From assembly GCA_947561395.2 (NCBI GenBank), contig OX387188.1, forward strand, positions 11,062,061-11,126,060: a stretch of 64,000 bases of DNA, given 5' to 3'. How positions within the stretch are numbered: the first letter of the stretch is position 1; each line of letters opens with the position of its first letter. Of this stretch, positions 12,681-24,676 are shown one piece after another. The position numbers were made by a program, and so were the translations under genes. The notes beneath the pieces were generated by a model. That model was not told where the DNA came from. It worked only from the letters and a program-made list of their open reading frames with translations, and did no database searches. Origin of the DNA: Buxus sempervirens. Lineage: Eukaryota; Streptophyta; Magnoliopsida; Buxales; Buxaceae.

Positions 12681-13568
12681 GAAGGCTTAGGGAAGGTTTA
12701 GGGTTTGGAAAGTAAGCCAAAATAAGAGGGAAAAGGGAAGGAATTCGTGCTTGGGCTTGGGAGAAAAATAAAGGGGAGAAGAGAATAAGAGAAAAGAGAG
12801 GAAAGAAAAGAAAAGGGAGGTGTTGCAGAGGTCCGATCAGTAGACTTTCAACGATGATCCCCGGAAATCCAGTCGTTGGATCGTCATGAAATTTGGAGGT
12901 TATGATCTATACATGAGATACTTTAATCTGAATGGTAGAGATCGGATTTGGAGGAGTCTAAGGTGGTTTGAATTAACCCAGAAGTTGGTGGAAAATCAGA
13001 TTTAGAAAGAAAAAGGAGTTGCAGAGATGGCTGACTATCCAACTTCGAACGCAGAGATAGGAAGATCCAACCATTGGAATGCGCTGAAATTTTATGGTTT
13101 TGATGTACGCATGAAGGACTTCAAACTGAATGGTGGAGATTTTAATTGAAGAAGTCTAGAGGGGTGATATCGAAATCATAAAATGGGCACAGAAGGAGTT
13201 TTCAACAAATCTGGGTTCATAAAAAAGACAAGTAGCAAACCCTTGAAACTGGAGGAACTGCATGTTTTCTTGTAATTTTGATGTGTGATCGTATTGGGTT
13301 TTAAGGTGGATTTCATTGGAAAAGTTAGATGATTATAAAGTTTTAATTTGGTGATTTAAATCTCTCTTTAAGAATCAAGAAAAGTGTTGTTCATGGGTGG
13401 TTTAATTTAGAAAGAAATCTTAGATAAATTTTAATCACTAAGATTTGATTAGGATTGTCTTAGAAGTAATTTGGAATGAAATTTAGATGTTTAGAAACAA
13501 TTTAAAACCATAGGAATTTGAGAAGTTTCAGAAATTATGAAAAACCCAGAAAAATTGAGTTTTGGGTA

Positions 13569-13735
13569 GAGCGCCCGAAAGGCCGCTCGAGCGGGATCTG
13601 TATACCTTAAATCAGAACATGAAAACAAGTGGCTTGATACACCGTTCGAGTGCAACCATGGGCGACCTACCTGTGTATCTAAAATAGAACCTGAAATTAT
13701 AGCCGCTAGAACAGTCGCTCGAGCGCCTCTTCGAA
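13569..13735. repeat. CTCGAG word island in LTR D
   Basis: Repeated GCTCGAGCG words and variants about 0.9-1.05 kb downstream of the TATA box, so probably transcribed as part of the leader. Confidence 0.8.
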
Positions 13736-15339
13736 CGATCCATGTCAAAAATTCCAGATTTTGGGATTTGTGCCCAGATTTAATTTTTAATGATTTTTCT
13801 ATAAATCCTAAAGTTGTAACACCTGTAACTAGGTTAATTTGAGATGTAGGAAGTGGAGGAATTAAATTTGAATTAAACAATAGTAATTTGGGACGATGAT
13901 TGTAAATATGAAACTTTTGGAGATATTTTAAGTAAAAAGAGGTCACAACCTATTTAGATATGATTTTGGGTAACTTAACCTATTCTTAAACTTCAATATA
14001 GACCTAAGTTACCTTCTAAAAGTACTGAATAACAGAGTTAATAAGTTTTGACACCTTGGGTTCTAAATGAGGGAAAGTTGGATGTTAATAGATAATACAA
14101 ATAGAGAAGTTTTAATCAAGAGTTAGGAACATTGTTAATGTCTTGATTTATTTCCTTTTAAACAAAACTTGATTTTAGAAGTTCCTACACCTGTATTTGA
14201 ACTATCTGAGCATGCTTTGAGCTCCGTATGATTTATGTATATACTTGGATTATTTTGCTGTTGAAACTTGGAGTTTGGACATATGACTTGGTACATCTTG
14301 TGTTGGATTTTGGGTCACAGTTGTGACAAGGCAGGTGCCAGGTTTATTGGTTCCGCAGGGCGGATTTGGTTATTGTTGTACAGATGAGGTTATGTATTTG
14401 GTGGGTGTTATTGAGAAGTATGTCCATTCCCTGGTTTGGTTTTACACAATCGTGTGGTTTCGCAATTACATTATTAATCGTATGGGTTTTGCAATTACAT
14501 TATTAATTGATATGTTATTAAGTTATTTAGAGTTTTTGATTGTGAGTTGTGTCTAGCAGGCTTAGCTCTTACATGGATCCATTAGAGTAGCTAGTAAATG
14601 AAATTGTTTTCTTGAGTTTCATATTCTGTGTCATAGGCATTCCATCTTCTCAAGGATAGTACTGTTCCTGGATTGGTCGGTCGCTACGTTACCCACTCTT
14701 GGATTGGTTGGGCCATGCATGCTAACCCATTTGGAATAGCTAGTCTGCAGGGCAGCTGGTTGTTGGTTTTTTTAGTTGTTCGTGGGTTCTTCCGTCTGTG
14801 TTGAATAGCTAGACTGCAGGGCAGCTAGTCCATTTGTAATTCGGAAGGTAGCATATTGGCACATGTCTATAGGACTCTGTTTATGATTCCATTAGTCCTG
14901 TGATGTCACAGACGTGGTATGCTGTTTGCCGTGATTTCTCTATATTATCGTTTTTCTTGTTGATGCTGTTGTTGGTTTAATCGTACACCTCATGACATAT
15001 TTTATATAAACATGGACTGATTTCATGCATGCACCTTGCTATTTGTTGAGATTTATTCTCACTTCGGTTTCTCCCATTTTTCAAGTACTCTTGGTGAGGT
15101 CGTCAAGTTGTGGGCTAGTTGTAGCTGGATAGTTAGTTTAGTTGTAGATTAGTTTTCCTAAGATTAAGAACATTATAATTGTTAAAGTTTATTTGCTAAT
15201 GGATATTAATTCAAGTTTCCGCATTTACTCTAATTGTAAAGTTAGAAAAAGTTTTAAATTATTCCATATTTTAGTTGCTTTTGTTACTTACCATACCACA
15301 TCGGGTTTTGGGAATTGGACCCGGAACTAGGGTGTTACA

Positions 15340-15344
15340 GGGTC
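15340..15344. repeat. Target-site duplication GGGTC (right)
   Basis: Right copy for LTR D, inside the CTCGAG island of LTR C. Confidence 0.9.
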
Positions 15345-16401
15345 GCTCAATAGATCGCTCGAGTGACTGTTCGAGTGACAATGCTTCTGAGTATTAATTG
15401 CTCTCGGGTTTGAACAAATAGACAGGGGCGCTCGAGCAACTGTTCAGAAGGCCTGTCGCGACAACAACTTACGAAAAATTGCGTAAATCACTAAAAATTC
15501 AACAACTCAATAGCCAATGCATCAAATCCATTCTAAATCATTCTAAAGTACTTTATAAACATGCTAGAACAATTTCCAACAAATAAAACATCATAAAACA
15601 AGCAAACAAGTAATCAAATATCCGAATAAACATGAATATCGACTAAACCCGAAATCTATTTGTGCAAGTTTTAAAGGGACTACTTACCTATTTTTGGGGC
15701 TAAAATCCTTCCTAACAACAACCCAAGATCACTCCTAAGAATGCAAAATGATCACAGCAAGCCTCTATCTCTTTTGGATTCAAAAATCACAACTTTAAGA
15801 ACTCTAAACACATCTAAACTTCCCAAAACAGAAACTCTTTCTAGTTTACTTCTTACCTGAGTTTTTATGCACGAAAATACTCCTTCCTCCTCTAAAACTG
15901 CTCCAACAAGTTCTTGAGTATTAGGGTTTGATCCTTGGAAGAAGAAAGAAGAATAGAGGAAAGAATAGTGAACGTGTGGCTGTTTCCTTTGGGCTTATAC
16001 GTGAATAGCCTCATGCAAATTTTAGGTTATTTTATTATTTTAGTTATTTTACCTAATTACCCTCTTTCTTTAAACCAACTCAATCAAGCCATTAAACCTC
16101 AAACCAAACCAATCCTTTGGGTCAACCCACTTTATTAGGGTTCAACCAACTCCTTTAGATCCTTATATTTACTTTTAATTAGTTCTTACTAATATAAACC
16201 ACAGCAATAACTAAAAATTATTATATTAAAATTATATTTGGCCTAAAATCATGAACTCACCTTAGATAGATTCCCCAATTTCCTCTGGTTCACTTTGGTC
16301 TTCTCCAGGTTGAACCAAATCCTCAACCACTGCATATTTTTAATAACTCAGTTAGTTTATTTAATAATTATTATTGCATTAATAAAATCGGGGATTTTAC
16401 A

Positions 16402-16406
16402 TCTAA
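16402..16406. repeat. Target-site duplication TCTAA (right)
   Basis: Right copy for LTR C. Confidence 0.9.
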
Positions 16407-16600
16407 GCTGCACGGCACATTAGTGTGGTGCAGCGAGTTGTCTTTTTGCACAAGCAAAGATTACCGGTGTAAAGGAGTTATCCTCTGCACCAAGTACGAT
16501 GCTAACTCCTTTGTACCATGTAAAATGCTGTACCAATCTATATACATAGTGCAGCTGGGTAGAAACCTAAAAAAAAACTAAATTTTAAAACAAATTAAAT
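16407..16600. other. Unassigned sequence with a small inverted repeat
   Basis: Contains an inverted repeat near 16,466-16,516 (arms like TAAAGGAGTTA and TAACTCCTTT) and several GTGCAGC words. It could be a small MITE-like remnant or host DNA; no gene is seen. Confidence 0.35.
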
Positions 16601-17096
16601 AGTTCCCGAATCCTAATTTGGCAGGGGCTTCATTATAATCCCAAAATGGAGTGGTAGGCTTTCCAGTGAAGCTCACCCAAATAGACTAACTTTATTGGGT
16701 TTATAATAAAATAAAGTAAATAGAATTAGGTCAAACCCGTGGAGACCCAAAAAGCAGCCCAAAAATACTTCAAGCTAGAATAGGAGGGTGACCCAAATTA
16801 AGTCGAGATGTCCAAACCAGGTTTAAATGAGGGAAACCACTGAAAAGCAGGGTGAACTGTGGTGTCGACGGACTTCCGAGGGTTTGCAACTTGATTACTT
16901 ACCCAAATTCTTAAAAATCAAACCAACCTTAGCCTAATTTTAGGACTGGTGTCTATCCATACCTAAACAGGCAATGGCGATTCCATACTTTTTGTGTGGA
17001 CCCCGTGTGTGCACAACATGGTGACTCCGCTAGGGACCTAATCCCAACCCAGTAGAAATCCAATTTGGACTAATGCGACTCGACACACCCAGATAG
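16600..17096 (+). mobile_element. Element K: tail of a Tat-like LTR with primer site
   Basis: The sequence leading up to GTGTGCACAACA (17,018) looks like an LTR end, because it is followed at once by TGGTGACTCCGCTAGGGAC (17,019-17,037). That matches the Arg-like primer site of Tat/Ogre elements, seen in G as TGGCGACTCCACTGGGGAC. About 60 bp of leader follow before element H interrupts. The left limit of the LTR is not defined. This is the outermost layer of the nest. Confidence 0.6.
17019..17037 (+). promoter_or_regulatory. Primer binding site of K
   Basis: TGGTGACTCCGCTAGGGAC is nearly identical to the primer site of G at 22,763 and directly follows an LTR-like end. Confidence 0.7.
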
Positions 17097-17601
17097 TGTG
17101 AGACATGGAAAATCAATCTAATGACTTCCTATCATCACATGGGAATAATAAAAAGGAGGAGTCGCCACCATTCAATTTTAGGTGTGAATGGACACCAAAA
17201 TAATCAAATAAAATAAATAATTAAAAAACAAAATTAGAGTAAAAATAACTCTAATAAAAAATAAACCAGAGATGGGTAAGGAGATTAGGTTATGAATAGG
17301 GGAAGTTGTTAGGCACCCCTATTCATCTACACAAGGTAGTTGCCAAATATTTGTTCATGCTAAAAAAATTGCATGCTAATAAAAACCAAATTAAAAGTAT
17401 GAAAAAGAACAAAAAGATGTATGGCCTTTTTTTTATATGAATGGCCCAATTAATTATGGGCCCTCCATATGAATATACCATTTTGAGGGTTTCATGATTG
17501 AGGAAAAAAAAACAAGATAAAAATCAAAGAAAGCAAACCTAAAGTAAAACACCAAAAATGCTAGATTTAAGTTAAATCCTTGAAATAAAAATTAAAATCA
17601 G

Positions 17602-18258
17602 AATATTGAGGAATTAAACCTGAACAATCTAGGGTATAGATCTGGTCCAAATCTCTCATTAATTGAGGGATCTAAATAGAATACACCCATGTTGATGAAA
17701 AAACATCAAAAGGGAGAGTTTAGACCATAAGATCTCTCAAAAATTAAAATAACTCAAAAATAATCTCCTAATATTGAAGAATCAATCCAAATAGTTCTAG
17801 GGTACAGATTTGGTACAGATTTCCCATTGGTTGAGAGATCTAAACCAGATTCACCCGAAAAACATCAAAAGGGAGAGTTTAGACCATAGGGTCTTCTCTC
17901 AAAAATTAAAATAACACAAAAAATCATCTCATAATATTGGAAAATAAATCCAAATCATCTGGGGTACGGATCTAGTCCAGATTTCCCATTGGTTAAGAGA
18001 CCTAAACCAGATTCACCCAAAAAAAAATCAAAAGGGAGAGTTTAGACCATAGGGTCTTCTCTCAAAAAATTAAAATAACACAAAAATCATCTCATAATAT
18101 TGGAAAATAAATCCGAATCATCTATGGTACAGATCTAGTCCAGATTTCCCATTGGTTGAAAGACCTAAACCAAATACACCCAAAAAACATCAAAAGGGAG
18201 AGTTTAGACCATAGGGTCTTCTCTCAAAAATTAAAATAACACAAAAATCACCTTGTGA
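17602..18258. repeat. Tandem array, 163-168 bp x 4, in H 3' LTR
   Basis: Units begin AATATTG at 17,602, 17,770, 17,933 and 18,096, giving spacings of 168, 163 and 163 bp. Each holds GGGAGAGTTTAGACCATA and CTCAAAAATTAAAATAAC. The two right-hand units are the most alike, which suggests recent expansion there. The array lies in the transcribed part of the LTR. Confidence 0.88.
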
Positions 18259-18810
18259 AACCCTCGAGGTTACTTTAAGGCTTCTGATTCCAGATCTACC
18301 ATATTAATCATGATAGATCCAAAATCTTAGCCTAGTAATAACCAAAAGAAAGAAAGTCATATAAAAAAACAAAAAAACTAGACTCTAGGAGGAAAATAAG
18401 ATCTAATGCTATGAACAGCATAGATCCATGGTATTCCTCCATATTTCAGAAATAAACCATCACATATACACACAAAGTATCCTAAAGACTCATATCAACA
18501 GATTACAACAAAAGGGGTCTATCCTACGGATCCACTTGTCCCCCTTTCCCCTAAATCTCTCTTCACATTTTACGTCTAGAGAGTAGTCTTGAGATACTTG
18601 GAAGTAGGTTTGGGTAACAACCACACATAGGCCTTATTCTACCGAAGAAAGTAGAAGACAGAATAACCCTAGAATTAAAAAAAAGAAAAGAAAAGAAGAG
18701 AAGAGAAGAGACATACCTGGATTTCTGAAAGTAGAGAGGCAGGGGTCCCCTTCTTCACTTGGAGCTCTTCAATCTCCACTTTCTGGCCATTTTCTTGAGG
18801 AGAGGCCCTC

Positions 18811-18820
18811 TATTTATAGG
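18811..18820 (-). promoter_or_regulatory. TATA box of H 3' LTR
   Basis: The minus strand reads CCTATAAATAGAGGGCC, matching G's CCTATAAATAGGAGG. Its palindrome cluster is now 33 kb away at 51,969-52,109 because solo LTR I and its passengers landed between them. Confidence 0.7.
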
Positions 18821-19005
18821 CAAACTCAAGGGTAATGAAGCCCTAATGGTAGACACAAAAAATGTGTCTAGAACCCTCTAACTTAACCGTAATGCATGTG
18901 TGCACAGTGAAATCGTAGGGCGAGGCGCACGGGTCGTGTGCTTGCCTCCTAAAAAAACTGAATATCGAAGTCGCCACTGCCTAATGGGTGCAGGCGGACA
19001 CAAGG

Positions 19006-20370
19006 TGTAAAACCCCGAATTTTCCTTAAATAATAAATTAAATTAATGAATAATATTATTGAGAGTTATAATTGATGGAAATATTTTATTATTGTAGGGG
19101 ATGATCTAATTAGTGGAGATCCAGAATTAGACGCAGATCTGACCGTCCGATCATGAGATATCGAGGTATGTATTCTGATTGGGCAGGGTGTATAGGGAAG
19201 TTATAGGTGAGATGCATGTGATCAAAGAGTATAAATACCTATTAAAATAACCTAAACGTATTCTTTGTAATTCGCTCGTATTGACTAGCGGCAAGCGACA
19301 ATCTTGAACGAACGAGCGACCGAAGGAGAAGAAGAAGAAGAGGAAGAAGGAAGGGCGCTGGGTTGAGTTCTTCATCGTTCAAGGATTACCTCGCGCCTGT
19401 GAGAACTCTTGTTTGGAGAAGAAGGAGAGAAACCAGCGTAGAAGAGGTAGGTGACACTGTTTTATTCGATTGATTTGTATTTACGTCCGTTTAATCGCAA
19501 AAGCATGTTTTTATGATATGTAATGATGTGTATAGTTAGATAATCATGTTATAAATATGTTAGAATGAGTTTAGACGAGAAAAATCATGTTTTGGAACTG
19601 ATTCTGTTCGTTTTCGAACGACCGCCGACCTCGACTGTGCTCGGCGATCGTAGGTGCTCGTTATAAACTGTAGACCGCCGTAGACCGCTTGAAGACGTAC
19701 CGTCGGCGTTCGATTTTGAACTACCGCCCACCACAGACCGCGGGGGCGATCCTGAGCGATCCTAGGCGCTCTGTTCAGATTTTGCAGATTTTCGTAATTT
19801 CACATCCTGATTCAATTCCAAACTATTTTTATACAATTTTAATGATTAAATAAGATGTTTTAAGACTAAAATAAATTATCTAATTCCCTGTTTTACAGAA
19901 AAATAAATTAGGAAGGTATTTAGGACATTAGTCGCCAAACTTTGAAAGAAATGGAGAAACCTAGTTTTTGGAAAACCTAACTAATATTTAATTACTAGAA
20001 CATCTTCTAAATGACATTATAAACCCGAAAACTTTATAAAGAGAATTTAGAATTCAGATGACTGAATATTGAAGTAATTGACAGATTTAACCTTTATATG
20101 CCGCTAGGCACCAACCCTTATAGAAATATTATATTTTAGGGAATTTTGGAGTCTAGTGGGCATAGCTGGTTATGAATCCATAGTTGTAGCTAGATAGCTG
20201 AGGGATATGTCATTTGGGTTGAGTTACTCCTATATGCGACGCACTTCCTTTGCAAGTTAGTTTGTCTGGGAAGGTCCTATGTTTGGAGGGACACCTCGGT
20301 GAGCCGCTGGTGATTCCCTGTACATATGGATAAGCGACCATCTCCATGTATTGATTCTGGTGCTGCATGC
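19006..20370 (+). mobile_element. F 5' LTR, left part
   Basis: Matches 46,365-47,739 of the 3' LTR almost base for base. A TATA box (GTATAAATACC) lies near 19,228, and a CpG-rich word island at 19,613-19,775. Confidence 0.92.
19613..19775. repeat. CpG-rich word island in F 5' LTR
   Basis: Words such as CGACCGCCGACC, CGGCGATCGTAGG, GACCGCCGTAGACCGC and GCGATCCTGAGCGATCCTAGGCGC recur in about 160 bp, some 390-550 bp downstream of the TATA box. The 3' LTR has the same island at 46,973-47,140. Confidence 0.8.
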
Positions 20371-20469
20371 TGTAGACACCCCAAATTGCACAATAAAAAT
20401 GAAGAATAATTAGCAAAAATATTATCTCCTTTGAAGCCAGCACAGAATTTGAGAAAACAAGCTTTTTTC

Positions 20470-20616
20470 TTGTATCCGACAACTCAGGTGGGATACAAGC
20501 ACTCTTCTTCGTATCCGACATAAGTTGTCGGATACAAGCAGCCTTTAGTGTATCCGACATCATATGCCGGATACATTAAGGTGCTCATGTATCCGACCTG
20601 ACATGTCGGATACATG
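20470..20616. repeat. Cluster of four TATCCGA palindromes in G 5' LTR
   Basis: Palindromes at 20,470-20,498, 20,511-20,535, 20,550-20,574 and 20,586-20,616. Outer arms also match within units (TTG..CAA, CATG..CATG). They lie about 100 bp into the LTR and 165 bp upstream of the TATA box. Confidence 0.9.
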
Positions 20617-20780
20617 CTTTTTTGCTCAAAATTAGGGTTTTCTGAGAGTTTTCACCTTTTACCATCATATCCTTCATTAAAGGAATGGAAATCTTGGAAA
20701 TAGCCTTAGGGTTAAGGTTGGTGGGCTATAGACATTATATTGTGTCTACCATCCCACCAACCCTAACCCTAGCCATTGCC

Positions 20781-20790
20781 TATAAATAGG
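20781..20790 (+). promoter_or_regulatory. TATA box of G 5' LTR
   Basis: GCCTATAAATAGGAGGC, repeated in the 3' LTR at 41,758-41,765. Transcription of the element probably starts some 30 bp downstream. Confidence 0.75.
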
Positions 20791-22762
20791 AGGCTCCTCC
20801 TTAAGCAAATGGCCATTAATTCTTGTCATTAACTCTTGAGATCAAAGAGCTCCGAGTGAAGAGGGAAACCGTTGCAGTCTTGCTCCCAGAAGCCCAGGTA
20901 AGCCTCAAACCTCTCTTTATTTTTCTGTCTTTACATTCTAGATCTAGATCTCTTCTTCTACCTTTCTGTAGAATAAGGCCTCTTCTATGTGTGTGAAAAC
21001 CCTTCCCCTACTCAAAGTACCTCGAGACTCCCCCTAGCCGTAAAACGTGAACGCGGGATCTAGGGGAAATGAGACTGAGGATTGATCATAGTATTAGAAC
21101 CTCTTTTGAATGAGCCTTGCGATTCTATGAAAACCGTTCCATATTCAAAGTACCCCAAGATTATCTTGAAGAACCGTGTTTAACGGGGAGAGAGAACTAA
21201 GGGAAACGGTAATGGGACGGAACCCTAGGTTGTTCTAGAACCCTTTTGATTAATCTAAATGCATGCTATGTGTTATCATAAGCCTTGTGATTCTATGCAA
21301 ACCGTTCCATGTTGAAAGTACCCCAAGATTATGTTGAAGAACCGTGTTTAACGGGGAGAGAGAACTAAGGGAAACGATAATGGAACGGAACCCTAGGTTG
21401 TTTTTAGAACCCTATTTTGATTGATATGAATGCATGCTATCTTTGCTATGTTGTTGGAATGGTTCTTACATCTACACATACATAGCACGTGATTTTGGCG
21501 GGATAGGCTCATATTTCGGATTTATTGCATTTATTGTGATAAATCTGAAATAAATAGCCCCAAGCAATTCTGGGATGTTTTTAAATGATTTTCAAAGGAT
21601 TTTGATCTATCTTGCACGGATCACACACCTTTTATCACTGTTTTGAGTTATTTTTATTCAAAAAAGGCTTAACTTGACAGCAACTGTACCCCAACTTCGG
21701 ACACTCGTAACTTCATCGTCCGGATGAATTTTGGAGTGATTCCAGAGCCATGGGAAAGGTGGAGCTGTATAGTTTATGCCTGTAAAATTTCATGAATTTC
21801 TATCAAGCGGATTTTTGACACCTCTCTGTCGAAGTTGATAGGTCAGTTCAGGTCTGAATACGGAACTTGTCACTTCGACTGAGCGCCATGTGTTCGTTTT
21901 AAGTCCGATTCGAGTGATTCTTGTTTCTGCGTTTTCCTTTGGAAGTCTAGTTTCAAATTCAGTTCGTTTCATAATTTTTTGGCTCCATTTTCGTTGTTGG
22001 TAACAGATTTACTCAGAGCTGTTCAACAGCACTTTTCTGGGTAAATCTGTGATCTTTGGGGCCTGTTCAGGAGATCACCCAAGGCACATCCAAATGAATT
22101 TTTGTATGAGGCTAGTTTCATCTGAAGATGGCCATACATACTTCATTCACACCAAATTTCATGGATGTATATGAAGCTAATTTTTCTAAATGATTTTCCA
22201 AAGTTGCCCACTTATCACTTTTAACCATCTCCAGCAGCAGATTTTAAAGGAGCATAACTCCTTGGATTTCAACCGGATTTAATTGAAATTTTGCATGAGT
22301 CTCTTATTTACCATAATCTTTCAAATGGATTTGGTTTGAGTCAATTTAAAATTGGATTTGAATGATTTCAAGACAAATGGTTCTTGCTTTTACCGAATTC
22401 TCCGGATTAAACTCAACTTGGTTTTGTTCAACTTTTGCCTTGATTTCCATCTTTTGGTGATATTCCAGAAGTGATATTGACGTAAAAGAAGATCTGGAAT
22501 TCATTTGGATTTTCATGTGAAGATATCATACATTTGTCCCCGTTCATAATCTAATCCCCTTACCCATCTCTGGATTTGATTTTCAAGTAGAGTTATTTTT
22601 ACTCTAGTATTTGCCTTTTAGCTCTTTTTGATTATTTTTGAATCTTTTGGTGTCCATTCACACCCCAAAAATCTGAATGGTGGCGACTCTTCCACATTTT
22701 ACGTTGAGCCCGTGTGTTGACGGAGGGAAATCCTCCCAGTGATTTTTCCCATGTCTCACAAC

Positions 22763-22781
22763 TGGCGACTCCACTGGGGAC
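22763..22781 (+). promoter_or_regulatory. Primer binding site of G
   Basis: TGGCGACTCCACTGGGGAC, two bases after the LTR end. This is the tRNA-Arg-type primer site reported for Ogre/Tat elements. Confidence 0.8.
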
Positions 22782-23039
22782 TTGTGGATTTAAGCCATTT
22801 TGGTGTTTTGTTTATGCTTTTCGTTACTTTTGAATGCTTGCTATTTTTATTTTTATTTTTCTTGCATGTTCGATGTGCCTTAGATCTGATTCAAATACTG
22901 AGAAATTCATATGAATAGAGGCATGTATGTATTGTGTGGTTATGGCTAAAATCATGTTTGAGTGCCTTATCGTGTCACATATGTTTGCTTATTACATTGT
23001 TAAGAGAGCATGCTTGGTTTTGGGGATATATGAACATGT

Positions 23040-23715
23040 TTTGATCATGAGCATAAGGTCTGGAAATTCAGTGTAGTTTTTTGGTTCCCAAGCATGTCTT
23101 CCATGATCAATTATTGCTTGTACCATATGATTGATTACTTACTGTTTTTTTTTATGGCATGCCTTAAATTTGGGGTATGGGATGACATGATTTGAGCATG
23201 AAAACAATGAGCAGAAATTCTAAAATGCTTGGTGGGAATTTTTGGGATTTTCAAGCATATTTTCCCTAGCTAAAAGGCTTCTTGTATCATATTGTTAGGT
23301 GCTGTATTTTTAGGCTTGGATTTGGGCATAAAACAATGTCACTTGAGCACAAAAGACGAAGAATACAAAATCTGGAAATTCAGTAGCTATTTGGAGGGTT
23401 TTCAAGCATATTTTCACCAACAAAACCTTTCTTGTACCATGTTAAGTAGTTGCTGTATTTTAGGCTTCAATTTGGGGTATAAACAATGCAATTTGAGCAT
23501 GAAAATGAGACCATAAACCCAGGATTCAGTAGAGGTTTTTGTGGGTTTTTTTTAAGCATGTTTCCCTGGTTAAAAGATTCTTGTACAATGCATATAGTTG
23601 CTGAATTTTTAGGCTTCAATTTGGGTAAAAATAATGCACTTTTGAGCATGAAAAAAAGAGCATGAAATCTGGAAATTTAAGGGATGTTTTGAATTTTACA
23701 AGCATGCTTTTCATG
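23040..23715 (+). repeat. Diverged tandem repeat, about 150-160 bp x 4, in G leader
   Basis: AAGCAT(A/G)TTTTCC... followed by CTTCTTGTA, GTTGCTGTATTTTTAGGCTT, AATTTGGG and TTGAGCATGAAAA recurs from about 23,091, 23,252, 23,402, 23,553 and 23,700. It is old and imperfect. The function is unknown; Ogre untranslated regions are known to breed tandem repeats. Confidence 0.75.
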
Positions 23716-24676
23716 AGCTAATGGTGATTTGTGCAATATAATGCCATGCTTGTATGCTACTTTGTGGGCATGTAACACTTGTGTGTATATTTGGTTGCTT
23801 TGGGTTAGCTTGCTTGCTTATGTTTTGCTTTCAATATAATGTCATATGCCTTGGCTTGAAATTGTATACATGGCTACGAAAAAGAGTGGCAAAGGGGCTG
23901 GGACGTTATGAATGCACCTTGAATTTCAAATGCACTTGAGCACTTTAAACTATTTGCACAACCTACCCATTACCTATAGGAAGTTGAACCATGAATGTGG
24001 GTAGCTTGGCGCACCGAGGTCGATTACTTCGGAAAGCGAAAGTGAAAACATTCACCTTAGAATTTGAGTCAATGATGTGATGACAATGGGATCTGTGATT
24101 CGATTCCGGGCATCACTAGACTTGAGTTTTAAGTTGCCAATTAAGCCAAAACCCAAAAACCATACGCTTGAAGGTGGAGAAACACGTTTTCAGCTAAAAG
24201 TACACAATTGCGTTTGGGGAATTGGGTGTAAATGTGGGAAGGCCGTTTGCATGTTCACAAACCAATGTATAATATGAATACCATATTGAAGGTAACACAA
24301 GGTGGCAAGGTAAAGCCATGTATTCTTTTATCTTCATGTAAATTAAAAAAACATGGTGTCCTTATGCTTGGGGTGAAATTTTTCCCAAAAATGTATATAG
24401 CCTAAGGTTGGTGTAACCTATAGGATGAGTTTCCAACTCAATTTAATAGGCATCCTACCCACAGTCCATGTAAGAGGCAACCGAGTGTACAAAATCAAAG
24501 GATTGGTGCATAACTTTGGCGGGTACAAGTACCCTCATGAATTTGTGAATTTTGCAAGTATAGTGTCAAAGCCCAGTTTGGGGCTGGATTTAAAGGCCAA
24601 GTCAAGGTGAACATCAAGTGGGATTGAAAATAACATAATCTGGTGAAAAAATGAGTCAAAAAAGGCCATTTCGGCA
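23716..24676 (+). other. G leader, no gene recognised
   Basis: Non-coding leader of the Tat element between the two repeat regions. Short open stretches here have no recognisable similarity. There is a possible unit boundary but no clear motif. Confidence 0.5.

Larger units (their letters stand above)
11935..15339 (+). mobile_element. Solo LTR D, Tekay-type, sense
   Basis: A 3,405-bp LTR from TGTAAAATCC to GGTGTTACA, flanked by GGGTC (11,930-11,934; 15,340-15,344). It has a TATA box at 12,671 and a CTCGAG island at 13,569-13,735. It belongs to the family of LTR A and is related to, but distinct from, LTRs B and C, which share its TGTAAAATCC start. No internal region remains. Confidence 0.92.
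10458..16401 (-). mobile_element. Solo LTR C, Tekay-type, antisense, split by solo LTR D
   Basis: Plus-strand ends TGTAACGCCC and GGGATTTTACA, flanked by TCTAA (10,453-10,457 and 16,402-16,406). Subtracting LTR D and its duplication leaves 2,534 bp, one base from LTR B, to which it aligns throughout. D is inserted inside C's CTCGAG island (11,873-11,905 and 15,340-15,455). No coding region is present. Confidence 0.92.
17097..18898 (-). mobile_element. H 3' LTR, promoter-to-end part
   Basis: Antisense LTR segment ending (plus-strand left) TGTGAGACATGG, which mirrors the end of G's LTR (..CCATGTCTCACA). It has the 'gtggcgactcctcc' stretch, a TATA box at 18,811-18,820 and a 163-168-bp tandem array. 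The remainder of the same LTR is at 51,849-52,184, displaced by solo LTR I. Confidence 0.85.
20371..22760 (+). mobile_element. G 5' LTR
   Basis: A 2,390-bp LTR from TGTAGACACCCC to CCATGTCTCACA, directly followed by the primer site. It holds the palindrome cluster (20,470-20,616), a TATA box (20,781) and a likely splice donor 'CCCAGGTAAGCC' near 20,894. It has two near-identical segments of about 160 bp around 21,110-21,240 and 21,280-21,410 ('aaaaccgttccat..ggaacggaaccctaggttg'). Confidence 0.9.

Noticed and set aside
13491-13946. 151-residue antisense open reading
   Set aside because: Within the CTCGAG island of solo LTR D; no similarity to known proteins and wrong orientation for the LTR.
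16407-16560. MITE with inverted repeat arms
   Set aside because: The arms are short and imperfect and no target duplication was found; kept only as an unassigned stretch.
20470-20616. Palindromes as terminal repeats of MITEs or as bacterial-type terminators
   Set aside because: Units are only 23-31 bp, lie in regular arrays with no flanking duplications, and the DNA is eukaryotic; placement before TATA boxes fits control sites better.
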